Shown here piece after piece: positions 1 to 7,937 of a stretch of 17,976 nucleotides of DNA; the first letter of the stretch is position 1; each line of letters starts with the position of its first letter. The position numbers and the translations under genes were made by a program. The DNA lies in assembly GCF_033720595.1 (NCBI RefSeq), contig NZ_JAWWCF010000046.1, positions 1 through 17,976 of the forward strand, written 5' to 3'. The notes below the pieces were generated by a model that did no database searches, was not told where the DNA came from, and saw only the letters and a program-made list of their open reading frames with translations. Source of the stretch: Lishizhenia sp033720595. Lineage in GTDB: Bacteria > Bacteroidota > Bacteroidia > Flavobacteriales_D > Crocinitomicaceae.

Positions 1-842
1 CCTTCTCTTTTAAATGTAAACACGGCATTAGGTCCACATTCTATTTCACCATCTGTCATACGCGTAAAGTGTACACCCAAGAAAGGGAAATCTGGATTGG
101 GAACAGGATAGATTAAGTTATTTACTTTGTGTTTCGCTTGATCGGTTAATTCGTAGTAGTCACCTCTAAACCCAACTACCTTTTCTTTTAAGTCCACCCC
201 ATCTTTCTTGGCCATTCTATCGGCTTGCAATCCTGCACAGAAAATCAAATGTTTTGCTTCGTATTTAGTCGAAGAACACACTACAGTGCTTTTCCCCTCT
301 CCTTTTTCAATCGCAATCACTTCTTCACCTAAAATAGCTTTAGAAGCTTCGTTCATTCCTTCAGCAATCTCTACCATTTTCTCGGTAGCACCTCTAAAGT
401 CGATAATTCCAGTACACGGTACCCAAATACCAGCTATACCTTCTACGAAAGGTTCGTGATCTTTTACTTGCTCTCCCGTAATCTTTTCAATTCCTTCTGT
501 ATTGTTCGCAATACCGTTTTCGAAAATTTTGTCCATGAAAGGCAATTCAGACTCTTTAGTAGCCACAACCACTTTACCACACACATCGTGGGAAACGTTA
601 TGCTCCTTGGCAAAAGCCACTAATTCGTGTCTACCCTTCACACAGTTTTCTGCTTTTAAAGAACCTGGCTTATAATACAAACCTGAGTGAATTACACCAG
701 AGTTATTACCTGTTTGGTGATCTGCAAAACGCTTTTCTTTTTCAATTAAAACGATATTTAAATCTGGATTTTGCTTTTGCAATTTGTAAAAAGTTGCTGC
801 TCCAACAATTCCTCCTCCAATAATAGCTACGTCGTAAGTCAT
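1..842 (-). CDS. lhgO: L-2-hydroxyglutarate oxidase, 3' part missing (window edge)
   Basis: This FAD-dependent enzyme oxidises L-2-hydroxyglutarate to 2-oxoglutarate, a metabolite-repair step that in E. coli passes electrons to the membrane quinone pool. I read the frame from the ATG at 842 down to the window edge without a stop, which gives 280 residues of a family usually near 400. The start MTYDVAIIGGGIVGA holds the Rossmann GxGxxG (residues 9-14) and is followed by an acidic ribose-binding end of strand two (LIEKE). The family signature HQTGNNSGVIHSGLYY spans residues 42-57. The last visible residues, near GPNAVFTFKREG, also match the conserved C-terminal half of LhgO. It is transcribed divergently from the acyltransferase operon, with a 49-base gap. 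The substrate assignment rests on recognised motifs; a related DadA/GlpD-type FAD oxidoreductase is the main alternative. Confidence 0.88.
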   Translation of the reverse strand, partial: MTYDVAIIGGGIVGAATFYKLQKQNPDLNIVLIEKEKRFADHQTGNNSGVIHSGLYYKPGSLKAENCVKGRHELVAFAKEHNVSHDVCGKVVVATKESELPFMDKIFENGIANNTEGIEKITGEQVKDHEPFVEGIAGIWVPCTGIIDFRGATEKMVEIAEGMNEASKAILGEEVIAIEKGEGKSTVVCSSTKYEAKHLIFCAGLQADRMAKKDGVDLKEKVVGFRGDYYELTDQAKHKVNNLIYPVPNPDFPFLGVHFTRMTDGEIECGPNAVFTFKRE

Positions 843-891
843 TCTCCTTTTATTGTATTATTTTGGTTGCTAATTTAAGAAATCGTAAAGC

Positions 892-2025
892 TTGAACGAC
901 ATTTCGGACTATAAAAAGAAGAAGAAAACGTATTTCCTTAACCTCTACGGTTTACGTTTTGTTGCAGCACTCTTTATTTTTGTGTTCCATGCATTCACCC
1001 TTTTTAGAGAAAACTGGATAGATATCCACGAAAGTAGGCTTTACTCCTATTTCATAAGTAAAGGTCAACTCGGTGTTAATCTTTTCTTTATTCTCAGTGG
1101 TTTTTTAATCAGCTATCTCGCCTTAGAAAAAAATAGTGATGCTCAACCCTACACGGGTTGGCGATTTTTAAAACAAAGGTCCTTACGAATCTTGCCGCTT
1201 TACTTCTTGTTTGTGGGGTTTTGCTATCTACTATTTCCACTTGCACCTTGGGGAGAAACACCCATCTACGATATATCGTCCTTTTATAGTTTCACGTTTA
1301 ATTTTGAAGAAATAGAAACGGGGGCGCTAGACCACCTAAACTACCTCACCCCTTTGTGGACCATTGCTGTGGAATGTCAATACTATTTCCTGGTCGCCTT
1401 AATTCTCTTCCTATTCAGAAAAAAGACTGCTATAGCATTTTACCTTCTTTATCCTTTACTTATTGTAGTATCTCTGATTTTTCGTTTTCTACACGGAGAA
1501 GAAACGGATATAATCTACTACCATAGTTTTTCTGTTATGTCGGATTTTGGAATTGGAGGATTACTAGCAGTAAGCTATTACCAAAACAAAATACAGCGGT
1601 ACTTCAAGTCGTTGAACCTCCCTATACGCCTTGGAGTATATTTAGTCATCTTGAGTATGCTTCTCTTTCAATATCAAATCTTCACTCCTGCATTAAGATG
1701 GGGAGAACGTTTTGTAATTGGATTAGCTTTTGGATTTATACTTATAGATTTAATCACAAACTCAAAAAAGACCTTTTTTCTTGAACACAATAACTTTATC
1801 AGAAAAATGGGGATTTCCTCCTATGGTTTTTACGTTTATCATGTATTCGTACTCTATACGTTAACCTCTCTTACACTCTATTTTGACCTAAGCTATTCCC
1901 CACTCTTACTTTTTCTATACATAAGTTTATCTTTGTTCATCAGTTTAGGATGGGCAAAAATCAGTTATCGCTATTTTGAACTCCCCATACAAAACTACTT
2001 GCGAAAAAAGGATATAAAATTATGA
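892..2025 (+). CDS. Acyltransferase family 3 (OafA/YrhL-like) integral membrane acyltransferase
   Basis: Proteins of this family move acyl groups, often acetyl, across or at the inner membrane onto sugars of surface polysaccharides, LPS or lipids. The 377-residue protein has about ten hydrophobic segments. It shows the family motifs in order: GLRFVAALFIFVFH with the probable catalytic His33; GQLGVNLFFILSGFLIS (residues 58-74); an Arg-rich stretch with RILPLYF (R99); and LTPLWTIAVECQYYFL with E161. The start is a TTG at 892. An in-frame TAA lies six bases upstream and no ATG occurs until far inside the first conserved segments, so a TTG (or another non-ATG) start is required. Its stop overlaps the next start in ATGA (2022-2025), implying translational coupling with the channel gene. 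The acceptor substrate cannot be told from sequence. Confidence 0.9.
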   Translation: MNDISDYKKKKKTYFLNLYGLRFVAALFIFVFHAFTLFRENWIDIHESRLYSYFISKGQLGVNLFFILSGFLISYLALEKNSDAQPYTGWRFLKQRSLRILPLYFLFVGFCYLLFPLAPWGETPIYDISSFYSFTFNFEEIETGALDHLNYLTPLWTIAVECQYYFLVALILFLFRKKTAIAFYLLYPLLIVVSLIFRFLHGEETDIIYYHSFSVMSDFGIGGLLAVSYYQNKIQRYFKSLNLPIRLGVYLVILSMLLFQYQIFTPALRWGERFVIGLAFGFILIDLITNSKKTFFLEHNNFIRKMGISSYGFYVYHVFVLYTLTSLTLYFDLSYSPLLLFLYISLSLFISLGWAKISYRYFELPIQNYLRKKDIKL

Positions 2026-3116
2026 AACACCTAATAAGTACATTACTAATTCTATTCATGGCTACAAGCTTAAGCTGGGCACAAGTAAAAAAGGCACCTG
2101 CATATCAGGATACTAATTTGACCATAGCTTATCACATCACACCTCCTTTTATAGATGTTGAAAATGACAATTTACAAGGTCCAGGAGCGTGGTTATGGAA
2201 CCAAGTAAACGAAGGGTTAGACTTAAACCAAGAACTTCAAGTACTCAGTTTCGAACAAATGCTTGTGCAATTAGAAGAGGGAACTGTGGACATTTGCATA
2301 TCACCTTTGAGCATTACGAGCCAGCGTTTGGAAAAATTTGAATTCTCAGTACCTTTTTACACTACAAAAACAACCTTGCTTACGCGTGCAGTGCCCACAT
2401 GGAAAAAAAGCTGGAGTTTTTTCATGTCTTTTTTCTCCTTGAACTTTTTTAAAGCCTTAGGAGCGCTTTGCTTTGTGATATTAATATTTGGATTTGCCGT
2501 TTGGGTATTTGAACGAAAACATAATCAAGAAGAGTTTGGAAACGGTTTAAAAGGACTATGGAACGGATTCTGGTGGAGTGCGGTTACTATGACAACTGTA
2601 GGATACGGAGATAAATCTCCCAAATCCTTGGGAGGAAGAATAATTGCGCTATTTTGGATGTTTACCGCGATCATTATCATCAGTAGTTTCACGGCGGGAA
2701 TAGCATCTAGTTTAACCACTAATGAAATGAATACCAACATAAGTAAAACACAAGATTTAAAAAATAAGAACATTGCAACCGTTAAAAACTCGGGAACAGC
2801 AAAATGGTTTGAAGACAACTTCTTTAACAATGTACACTATTACCTTACCATAGATGCGGCTTTAGAAGCCTTAGAGAAAGAGGAAATTGATTACATTGCT
2901 TATGACCAACCTATCTTACAACACATCATCAACACAGATGAGAACAACACCTTTGAATGCTTAGATTTTAGCTTTAACTCACAATTTTATGCCATGGCTT
3001 TTAGCAAAGAAATTCCATCTGATCTAAAAAAGAAAATATCTTTACAGATTACAAAAGCGACTGAAAGTTTAGAATGGAAGCTTTTATTGAATGAATACAA
3101 TTTAATTAAGGAATAA
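2022..3116 (+). CDS. Prokaryotic ionotropic glutamate receptor-like K+ channel (GluR0 type)
   Basis: This is a predicted ligand-gated potassium channel of the inner membrane with its sensor in the periplasm. A signal peptide (residues 1-20, ending SWA/Q) is followed by the first lobe of a family-3 solute-binding domain (about 33-125). Next come TM1 (about 143-163), a pore helix with the selectivity filter TMTTVGYGDKSP (TVGYGD at 192-197), TM2 (about 205-228), and the second lobe (about 240-360). This is the S1-pore-S2 plan of Synechocystis GluR0. Residues aligning by eye to the amino-acid contacts of animal AMPA/NMDA receptors are present: SPLSITSQR (P95, S97, R102 for the alpha-carboxylate), KNSGTAKWF (S257-T259) and AYDQ with D295 (alpha-amino). 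This suggests an amino-acid ligand. The gene overlaps the upstream gene by 4 bases and the downstream gene by 1 base. Ligand identity is inference; channel architecture is clear. Confidence 0.92.
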   Translation: MKHLISTLLILFMATSLSWAQVKKAPAYQDTNLTIAYHITPPFIDVENDNLQGPGAWLWNQVNEGLDLNQELQVLSFEQMLVQLEEGTVDICISPLSITSQRLEKFEFSVPFYTTKTTLLTRAVPTWKKSWSFFMSFFSLNFFKALGALCFVILIFGFAVWVFERKHNQEEFGNGLKGLWNGFWWSAVTMTTVGYGDKSPKSLGGRIIALFWMFTAIIIISSFTAGIASSLTTNEMNTNISKTQDLKNKNIATVKNSGTAKWFEDNFFNNVHYYLTIDAALEALEKEEIDYIAYDQPILQHIINTDENNTFECLDFSFNSQFYAMAFSKEIPSDLKKKISLQITKATESLEWKLLLNEYNLIKE

Positions 3117-3583
3117 TGACCAACAACGATATAATAAGAAAACTACGCTACATCCTAGATTACGGAGACGATAAAATGATGGCAACTTTTGCTTCTGCGG
3201 GTAAAGAAGTAACAAGAAGTGAAGTAAGTGACTGGCTTAAAAAAGATGACGATGAGCAATTCGCTGCCATCAACGACGAAAACCTGGCTTACTTTTTAAA
3301 TGGTGTGATCAACAACAAAAGAGGAAAGAAAGAAGGGCCACTTCCTGTAGCTGAAAAAAAACTCACGAATAACCTTATTCTAAAAAAATTAAAAATAGCT
3401 TACGCTTTAACGGATGTGGACATCTTAGATTTGTTTACACTCGTAGGATTAAAGGTAGGGAAAGCCGAGTTGAATGCACTTTTTAGAAAACCAGGACACA
3501 AGCATTACAGAGAATGCCATGATCAATTTTTAAGAAACTTCATCTACGGATTAGATAAAAAATTTGGACCAAAAAACGCATAA
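3116..3583 (+). CDS. yehS: DUF1456 family protein (YehS-like)
   Basis: This small soluble protein of 155 residues matches the length of E. coli YehS. It has the duplicated DUF1456 layout: an N-terminal unit beginning NNDIIRKLRYILDYGDDKM and a second unit beginning TNNLILKKLKIAYALTDVDI (about residue 85). Each has the pattern N-ilrkLryal-l-D, then the region where the two copies differ (SEVSDWLKK versus AELNALFRKPGHKHY). It ends in FLRNFIYGLDKKF. The molecular function of the family is not established; nucleic-acid or regulatory roles have only been guessed. The ATG overlaps the channel gene's stop codon (TAATG at 3114-3118), so the two are probably translationally coupled. The terminator stem begins within its stop codon. 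Confidence 0.92.
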   Translation: MTNNDIIRKLRYILDYGDDKMMATFASAGKEVTRSEVSDWLKKDDDEQFAAINDENLAYFLNGVINNKRGKKEGPLPVAEKKLTNNLILKKLKIAYALTDVDILDLFTLVGLKVGKAELNALFRKPGHKHYRECHDQFLRNFIYGLDKKFGPKNA

Positions 3584-3614
3584 AAAAAGGCTGCCTACTT
3601 AGGCAGCCTTTTTT
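3582..3614. terminator. Bidirectional intrinsic terminator between convergent genes
   Basis: A perfect 14-bp stem (3583-3596 pairs with 3601-3614) encloses the 4-base loop ACTT. The core is GGCTGCCT/AGGCAGCC, flanked by an A-run on the left and a T-run on the right. It therefore has the intrinsic-terminator layout on both strands, serving the acyltransferase-channel-yehS operon on + and the beta-barrel gene on -. The stem starts within the yehS stop codon. Confidence 0.93.
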
Positions 3615-3627
3615 GTTTCTGTACTAA

Positions 3628-4269
3628 TTATAATTTAAAGGTTAACCCCGCAGATAATACAGGTCCACCCAATCCAATTTCTCCATTGATAGCGATTTGA
3701 TCAGTGATAAAAAAGTTCGACCCAAAAGCTATACGAGCAGACACTGGGAGAATAGCAGCTGGCAATCCATTGACATCTCCCTCTTGTATATTCTGACCGT
3801 TATCTTCTATTGTCCAAAATCTACCGTTATATCCGATACCAGCTCCAAAATATGGTTTGAAAACATTAGAAGAAGTTTCAAAGTTAAAGTTAAACCTTGC
3901 CTGAACACGAACGCGATTCATGGTTAATCTTCCGTTGTAAACCACAGGATCATTTTGTTTGGTGTAGGTATATTCAGTTGTAAAACCGTTATAAATTACA
4001 TCTAATCCGATCATCACTTTATCTGAAAGCATGTAACCACCTCTTAATCCCATAGGACCTAATCCAGTAGTGGTTGTATTTACAGACTGTATTTCATTAT
4101 CATTCACTTCTATTGTCGAATTTGAGAATAAGTTTTTCCCAAAATTTGGACCTCCGTAATAAGGGTTTAAAATAATATCTCCCTCTCTAGGAGCGCTTTG
4201 TGCTTCGACGGTAGTACTTACCGAAATCATTGCGGTACAGACTAATAATAACTTGTAGATTCTTTTCAT
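3628..4269 (-). CDS. Outer-membrane beta-barrel protein
   Basis: The 213-residue protein begins with a clear signal peptide (MKRIYKLLLVCTAMISVS, predicted cleavage after VEA at residue 23). The mature part alternates hydrophobic and polar residues in segments ending in aromatic residues. Examples are GLRGGYMLSDKVMIGLDVIY, VRVQARFNFNFE, FKPYFGAGIGYNGRFW and the C-terminal GLTFKL. This is typical of the small eight-stranded porin-like or OmpW/OmpA-N-type barrels of Bacteroidota (OMP_b-brl-like). No catalytic motif is visible and the substrate or role is unknown. It stands alone, sharing a bidirectional terminator with the convergent yehS gene, and has a plausible promoter immediately upstream. 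Confidence 0.82.
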   Translation of the reverse strand: MKRIYKLLLVCTAMISVSTTVEAQSAPREGDIILNPYYGGPNFGKNLFSNSTIEVNDNEIQSVNTTTTGLGPMGLRGGYMLSDKVMIGLDVIYNGFTTEYTYTKQNDPVVYNGRLTMNRVRVQARFNFNFETSSNVFKPYFGAGIGYNGRFWTIEDNGQNIQEGDVNGLPAAILPVSARIAFGSNFFITDQIAINGEIGLGGPVLSAGLTFKL

Positions 4270-4286
4270 AGTGAATTTATTTATTT

Positions 4287-4317
4287 CAAATATTAATTTC
4301 TTTTTGCACTATTACAA
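4287..4317 (-). promoter_or_regulatory. Possible promoter of the beta-barrel gene
   Basis: On the minus strand a TTG (4317-4315) is followed after 19 bases by TAATATTTG (4295-4287). This is one base longer than the Bacteroidota -7 consensus TAnnTTTG but has the canonical -33/-7 spacing. It would place the transcript start about 10-15 bases before the ATG at 4269. The imperfect box keeps confidence modest. Confidence 0.4.
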
Positions 4318-4336
4318 TTGTTGGGCCAAAAAGAAC

Positions 4337-4368
4337 AAAAAAAAGGGAGAACCAATATTGATTCTCCC
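4337..4368 (-). terminator. Intrinsic terminator downstream of aconitase
   Basis: Read on the minus strand, GGGAGAA (4368-4362) pairs with TTCTCCC (4351-4345) across a 10-base loop and is followed by eight T residues (4344-4337). It lies 24 bases after the aconitase stop codon. Confidence 0.88.
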
Positions 4369-4391
4369 TCATCTTTAAAATTCTAAAGTGC

Positions 4392-6668
4392 TTATGCGTT
4401 TGCAGCAGCTTGAGATTTAATTAAGTTCAATGCTGAACCTGCTTTAAACCATTCAATTTGCTGAGCATTGTACGTGTGGTTCAACATGATTGTATCTGTT
4501 GATCCATCAGCGTGTGCTACTTCTAATGTCAATTGTTTTCCTGGTGCGAATTCCGCTAAATCAACGAAGTTGAATGTATCATCTTCTTTGATTTTATCGT
4601 AATCAGCTTCATTATCAAACGTTAATCCTAACATACCTTGTTTTTTCAAGTTAGTTTCGTGGATACGTGCAAATGATTTAACGATTACCGCTCTTACACC
4701 TAAGTGACGTGGCTCCATTGCCGCGTGCTCTCTAGAAGAACCTTCACCGTAGTTGTGATCTCCTACTACTACTGTAGGAACTCCAGCTGCTTTGTAAGCT
4801 CTTGCTGCAGCAGGAACTTCTGATTTATCTCCTGTTAATTGGTTTACTACTTCGTTTGTAGCTCCTCCGAATGCATTCACAGCACCGATTAAACAGTTGT
4901 TAGAGATGTTATCTAAGTGACCTCTGTATCTCAACCATGGTCCAGCCATAGAGATGTGGTCAGTAGTACATTTACCTTCAGCTTTGATTAACAATTTTGC
5001 TCCAGTGATGTTTTCACCATCCCAAGCAGCAAAAGGAGTTAACAATTGTAAACGCTCAGAATCTTCGTTTACGATAACCTCGATTCCAGAACCATCTTCT
5101 GCTGGTGCTTGATATCCGTTATCTTCAACTGCGAATCCTTTTGTTGGAAGCTCATCTCCGTGTGGTGGATCTAATTTTACTTCCTCTCCGTTTTTGTTTG
5201 TTAATGTGTCAGTAATTGGGTTGAAATCCAATCTTCCTGAAATTGCAATTGCAGCTACCATTTCTGGTGAAGCAACGAATGCGTGTGTATTTGGGTTACC
5301 ATCAGCTCTCTTCGCGAAGTTACGGTTGAAAGAGTGAACGATAGAGTTTTTAGGAGCGTTCTTAGGATCGCTGTATCTTCCCCATTGTCCGATACATGGT
5401 CCACATGCATTTGTAAAGATAGTAGCATCTAAATCTTCGAAAGTTTTCAATAAACCATCTCTTTCTGCTGTATATCTTACTTGCTCAGAACCTGGGTTAA
5501 TACCAAATTGCGCCTTCGTAACTAATCCTTTATCTACGGCTTGTTTAGCGATAGATGCAGCTCTTGATAAATCTTCGTAAGAAGAGTTAGTACAAGATCC
5601 AATTAATCCCCATTCTACGTCTAATGGCCATCCATTTTCGTTTGCCTTATCTGTCATAGATCCTACTTCCGTCGCTAAGTCTGGAGTAAATGGTCCATTC
5701 AAGTGTGGCATTAATTTATCTAAATCGATTTCAATTACTTGATCGAAGTATTGCTCTGGGTTTGCGTAAACTTCAGCATCACCTGTTAAGTGCTCTGCTA
5801 CTTGGTCAGCTAACTCAACAACATCAGCTCTACCTGTAGACTTTAAGTATCTTCTCATTGAATCATCGTAACCGAAAGTAGAAGTTGTAGCTCCTATCTC
5901 AGCTCCCATGTTACAGATTGTACCTTTACCTGTACAAGACATAGACTCAGCACCTTCTCCAAAGTATTCAACGATACATCCTGTACCACCTTTTACTGTT
6001 AAGATATCAGCTACTTTTAAGATTACGTCTTTTGGAGCAGTCCATCCATTCAATTTACCAGTTAACTTAACACCGATAAGTTTTGGGAACTTCAACTCCC
6101 AAGCCATACCTGCCATTACGTCTACTGCGTCAGCACCACCAACACCAACTGCAACCATACCTAAACCTCCGGCATTTACAGTGTGAGAGTCAGTACCTAT
6201 CATCATTCCACCAGGGAAAGCGTAGTTTTCTAAAACTACTTGGTGAATAATACCTGCGCCTGGTTTCCAGAAACCAATACCGTATTTATCACATACAGAA
6301 CTTAAGAAGTTAAATACCTCGTTGTTCTTGTTGATACCTTCTTGTAAATCTTTAGTTGCACCTAACTTGGCTTGAATAAGGTGATCTGCGTGTGCTGTAG
6401 AAGGCACTGCAACTTTATCCTTACCTGCTTGCATGAACTGTAACAAAGCCATTTGCGCTGTTGCATCCTGCATTGCTACTCTATCTGGAGCAAAATCAAC
6501 GTAAGAGTTACCTCTTTCAAAAGCTTGAGTTGCTTCACCTTCCCAAAGGTGAGTGTATAAAATTTTCTCTGCAAGCGTTAATGGTTTATTAACAACTTTA
6601 CGAGCAGCTGCAATACGCTCAGGGTATCTGTCGTATACAGCTTTAATCATGTCTATATCAAACGCCAT
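4392..6668 (-). CDS. acn: Aconitate hydratase (mitochondrial-type aconitase)
   Basis: This enzyme isomerises citrate to isocitrate through cis-aconitate in the TCA cycle, using a [4Fe-4S] cluster. With the start at MAFDIDMI the protein has 758 residues, the usual size for the mitochondrial-type enzyme and shorter than AcnA/IRP1 forms. Cluster ligands are visible at C359 (GSCTN) and C422/C425 (ACGPCIGQW). Other family motifs are the substrate-loop stretches MMIGTDSHTVNAGGLG and VPSTAHADHLIQ, the swivel-domain GDHNYGEGSSREHAAMEPR, and the late SFARIHETNLKKQG. A longer frame exists from a TTG at 6713, but it adds 15 unconserved residues and overlaps CAAATTTG, a near match to the -7 promoter box. 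I therefore prefer the ATG at 6668. The gene is monocistronic, with its own terminator. Confidence 0.96.
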   Translation of the reverse strand: MAFDIDMIKAVYDRYPERIAAARKVVNKPLTLAEKILYTHLWEGEATQAFERGNSYVDFAPDRVAMQDATAQMALLQFMQAGKDKVAVPSTAHADHLIQAKLGATKDLQEGINKNNEVFNFLSSVCDKYGIGFWKPGAGIIHQVVLENYAFPGGMMIGTDSHTVNAGGLGMVAVGVGGADAVDVMAGMAWELKFPKLIGVKLTGKLNGWTAPKDVILKVADILTVKGGTGCIVEYFGEGAESMSCTGKGTICNMGAEIGATTSTFGYDDSMRRYLKSTGRADVVELADQVAEHLTGDAEVYANPEQYFDQVIEIDLDKLMPHLNGPFTPDLATEVGSMTDKANENGWPLDVEWGLIGSCTNSSYEDLSRAASIAKQAVDKGLVTKAQFGINPGSEQVRYTAERDGLLKTFEDLDATIFTNACGPCIGQWGRYSDPKNAPKNSIVHSFNRNFAKRADGNPNTHAFVASPEMVAAIAISGRLDFNPITDTLTNKNGEEVKLDPPHGDELPTKGFAVEDNGYQAPAEDGSGIEVIVNEDSERLQLLTPFAAWDGENITGAKLLIKAEGKCTTDHISMAGPWLRYRGHLDNISNNCLIGAVNAFGGATNEVVNQLTGDKSEVPAAARAYKAAGVPTVVVGDHNYGEGSSREHAAMEPRHLGVRAVIVKSFARIHETNLKKQGMLGLTFDNEADYDKIKEDDTFNFVDLAEFAPGKQLTLEVAHADGSTDTIMLNHTYNAQQIEWFKAGSALNLIKSQAAANA

Positions 6669-6783
6669 AGTCTTTTTGTGCTTTATAAATTTAAAGATGT
6701 GCGAATTTAACAAATTTGAATCTTATTTAAAAGCTCTATGGGATTTGATTTTTTAAGATTGAATAGTTCTAAATAAAGGCGAC

Positions 6784-6819
6784 AAAAAAAGGCCTCTAGT
6801 TGTATCTAGAGACCTTTTT
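6784..6819 (-). terminator. Intrinsic terminator of the dehydratase-thioesterase-MORN operon
   Basis: A 14-bp stem (6819-6806 with 6799-6786, one G-T or mismatch position) encloses a 6-base loop. On the minus strand it is followed by T residues (complement of the A-run 6784-6790). The stem begins one base after the TAA of the MORN-repeat gene. Because the right side has its own T-run it could also work on the plus strand, but no plus-strand gene feeds into it. Confidence 0.9.
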
Positions 6820-6820
6820 G

Positions 6821-7936
6821 TTATTCTTCTTCTTTTGCTTCTTTCCTTTTCTTTTTACGCTTTCTTTTCTTCTTCCCTTTTTCAGTAGGCATTGCATCAT
6901 CCTCTGCTGCATTTTCCTCCTCTTCTACTCCAAAGGTTTTGATTTCGTTTCCGTATTTATCAAATACATGTTCCTCAATCAAAACATCCTTCTCATACAA
7001 AGCTCTACGCTTAATTGAGTTGTCTGGAAATCGCTCTTCAAACCATCCGTGCTTCTGTCCTTTTTTATACACCTCAGACTTCTGCACATGGCCTTGAATA
7101 TAGAAAGTAGTGAAATTACCTTCTTTTAAGTGCTTCTTCCAATTTTCAGTTCTCAAAGGAGCTCCATTATCGTAATAATATTTCTGTTCACCTTCCTTTT
7201 CCCCATCTTCAAAATTGAGATCTTCTAACAGCGTTCCGTCTTCTCCATAGGTTTTAAACGCCCCGTGTAATTCACCCATTTTGTAGTTTACTTCGCGCTT
7301 AATTTTAGAATCCTTGTAAAATTCCTTTTTGGTTCCATCCAAAATTCCATTAACGAAACTTTCAATTTTTAGCGTATCTATGGTATATCTAGGGTGACCA
7401 TTTCTATCTTCTCCATTAGGGTATTGAGCAAAATATATACTTCTACCGTGTTTCTTATTGTCTAAGAAATTAATTTCCCATGCTACATATCCTGAACTAT
7501 CAAAGAATTTTGTCCATGTTCCATTTTCTTTTCCTGCTATATAGCTTGTAACCACGAGTGGGCAACCAGACTCGTAATACGTGGTGTCTTTTCCGTTTTG
7601 TAAACCATTTTCAAAGTAGACTAAACGTTTACGTATACCATTGTCGTGGCAAGATTCGCAGTACCCGGTGAAAAGTTGACCACCTGTAGAAAAATCATTG
7701 GCACTTCCATTGGTGTATACGCGTTCTGTTTCAGGGTCTAACTGAAGAGCCTGATTACAATCTACGATTTCTGGATCTTTTCCACACTCCCATTCTACAT
7801 AACGAGACCTGCTTTTTTTCATGGCCTCTTTCCTATCCAAGGTCTTTTGGTAACACGGCTCTCCTAGCTTCTCCATTTGTCCGAAGACAAAACTTTGAAC
7901 CATTATTACCAAAACCAATAAAATCCAATTCTTCAT
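6821..7936 (-). CDS. Secreted MORN-2 (YwqK-like) repeat protein with a charged C-terminal tail
   Basis: The 371-residue protein begins with a signal peptide (MKNWILLVLVIMVQSFVFGQ). Residues about 88-330 form a run of roughly eight short repeats of the MORN-2/YwqK type, pattern F-nGk-hG-w-yy-nG-l. Examples are YFENGLQNGKDTTYYESG, YIAGKENGTWTKFFDSSG, YKMGELHGAFKTYGEDG and FEDGEKEGEQKYYYDNG. Six cysteines are all in the N-terminal third (28, 51, 60, 93, 96, 125) and could form disulfides in an exported protein. The tail is acidic (VEEEENAAEDDA) and then densely basic (KGKKKRKRKKKRKEAKEEE). Databases often label such proteins YwqK-family antitoxins, but no toxin partner is visible here and the export signal argues against that role. 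The start codon follows the thioesterase stop by one base, so it belongs to that operon. Confidence 0.85.
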   Translation of the reverse strand: MKNWILLVLVIMVQSFVFGQMEKLGEPCYQKTLDRKEAMKKSRSRYVEWECGKDPEIVDCNQALQLDPETERVYTNGSANDFSTGGQLFTGYCESCHDNGIRKRLVYFENGLQNGKDTTYYESGCPLVVTSYIAGKENGTWTKFFDSSGYVAWEINFLDNKKHGRSIYFAQYPNGEDRNGHPRYTIDTLKIESFVNGILDGTKKEFYKDSKIKREVNYKMGELHGAFKTYGEDGTLLEDLNFEDGEKEGEQKYYYDNGAPLRTENWKKHLKEGNFTTFYIQGHVQKSEVYKKGQKHGWFEERFPDNSIKRRALYEKDVLIEEHVFDKYGNEIKTFGVEEEENAAEDDAMPTEKGKKKRKRKKKRKEAKEEE

Positions 7937-7937
7937 A

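Noticed and set aside
208..459. Plus-strand open frame of 83 residues.
   Set aside because: It is the antisense of the lhgO coding region, which continues without a stop to the window edge.
2525..2830. Minus-strand open frame of 101 residues.
   Set aside because: It lies wholly within the channel gene, opposite its pore region, and codes for nothing recognisable.
6669..6713. N-terminal extension of aconitase from TTG 6713.
   Set aside because: The extra 15 residues (rich in Lys, His, Phe) are not family-like, and the codon overlaps a near-consensus -7 box.
6800..7018. Plus-strand Phe/Leu-rich open frame.
   Set aside because: It is the antisense of the Lys/Glu-rich tail of the MORN protein and has no homology-like features.
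7642..7662. CESCH in the MORN protein resembles a c-type heme site (CxxCH).
   Set aside because: It sits inside a MORN repeat unit (GYCESCHDNG), with no cytochrome-like context and no distal Met ligand region; a chance match or a disulfide is more likely.
6821..7936. YwqK-type toxin-antitoxin module.
   Set aside because: The protein has a signal peptide, and its operon partners are a thioesterase and a sugar dehydratase; no toxin gene is adjacent.
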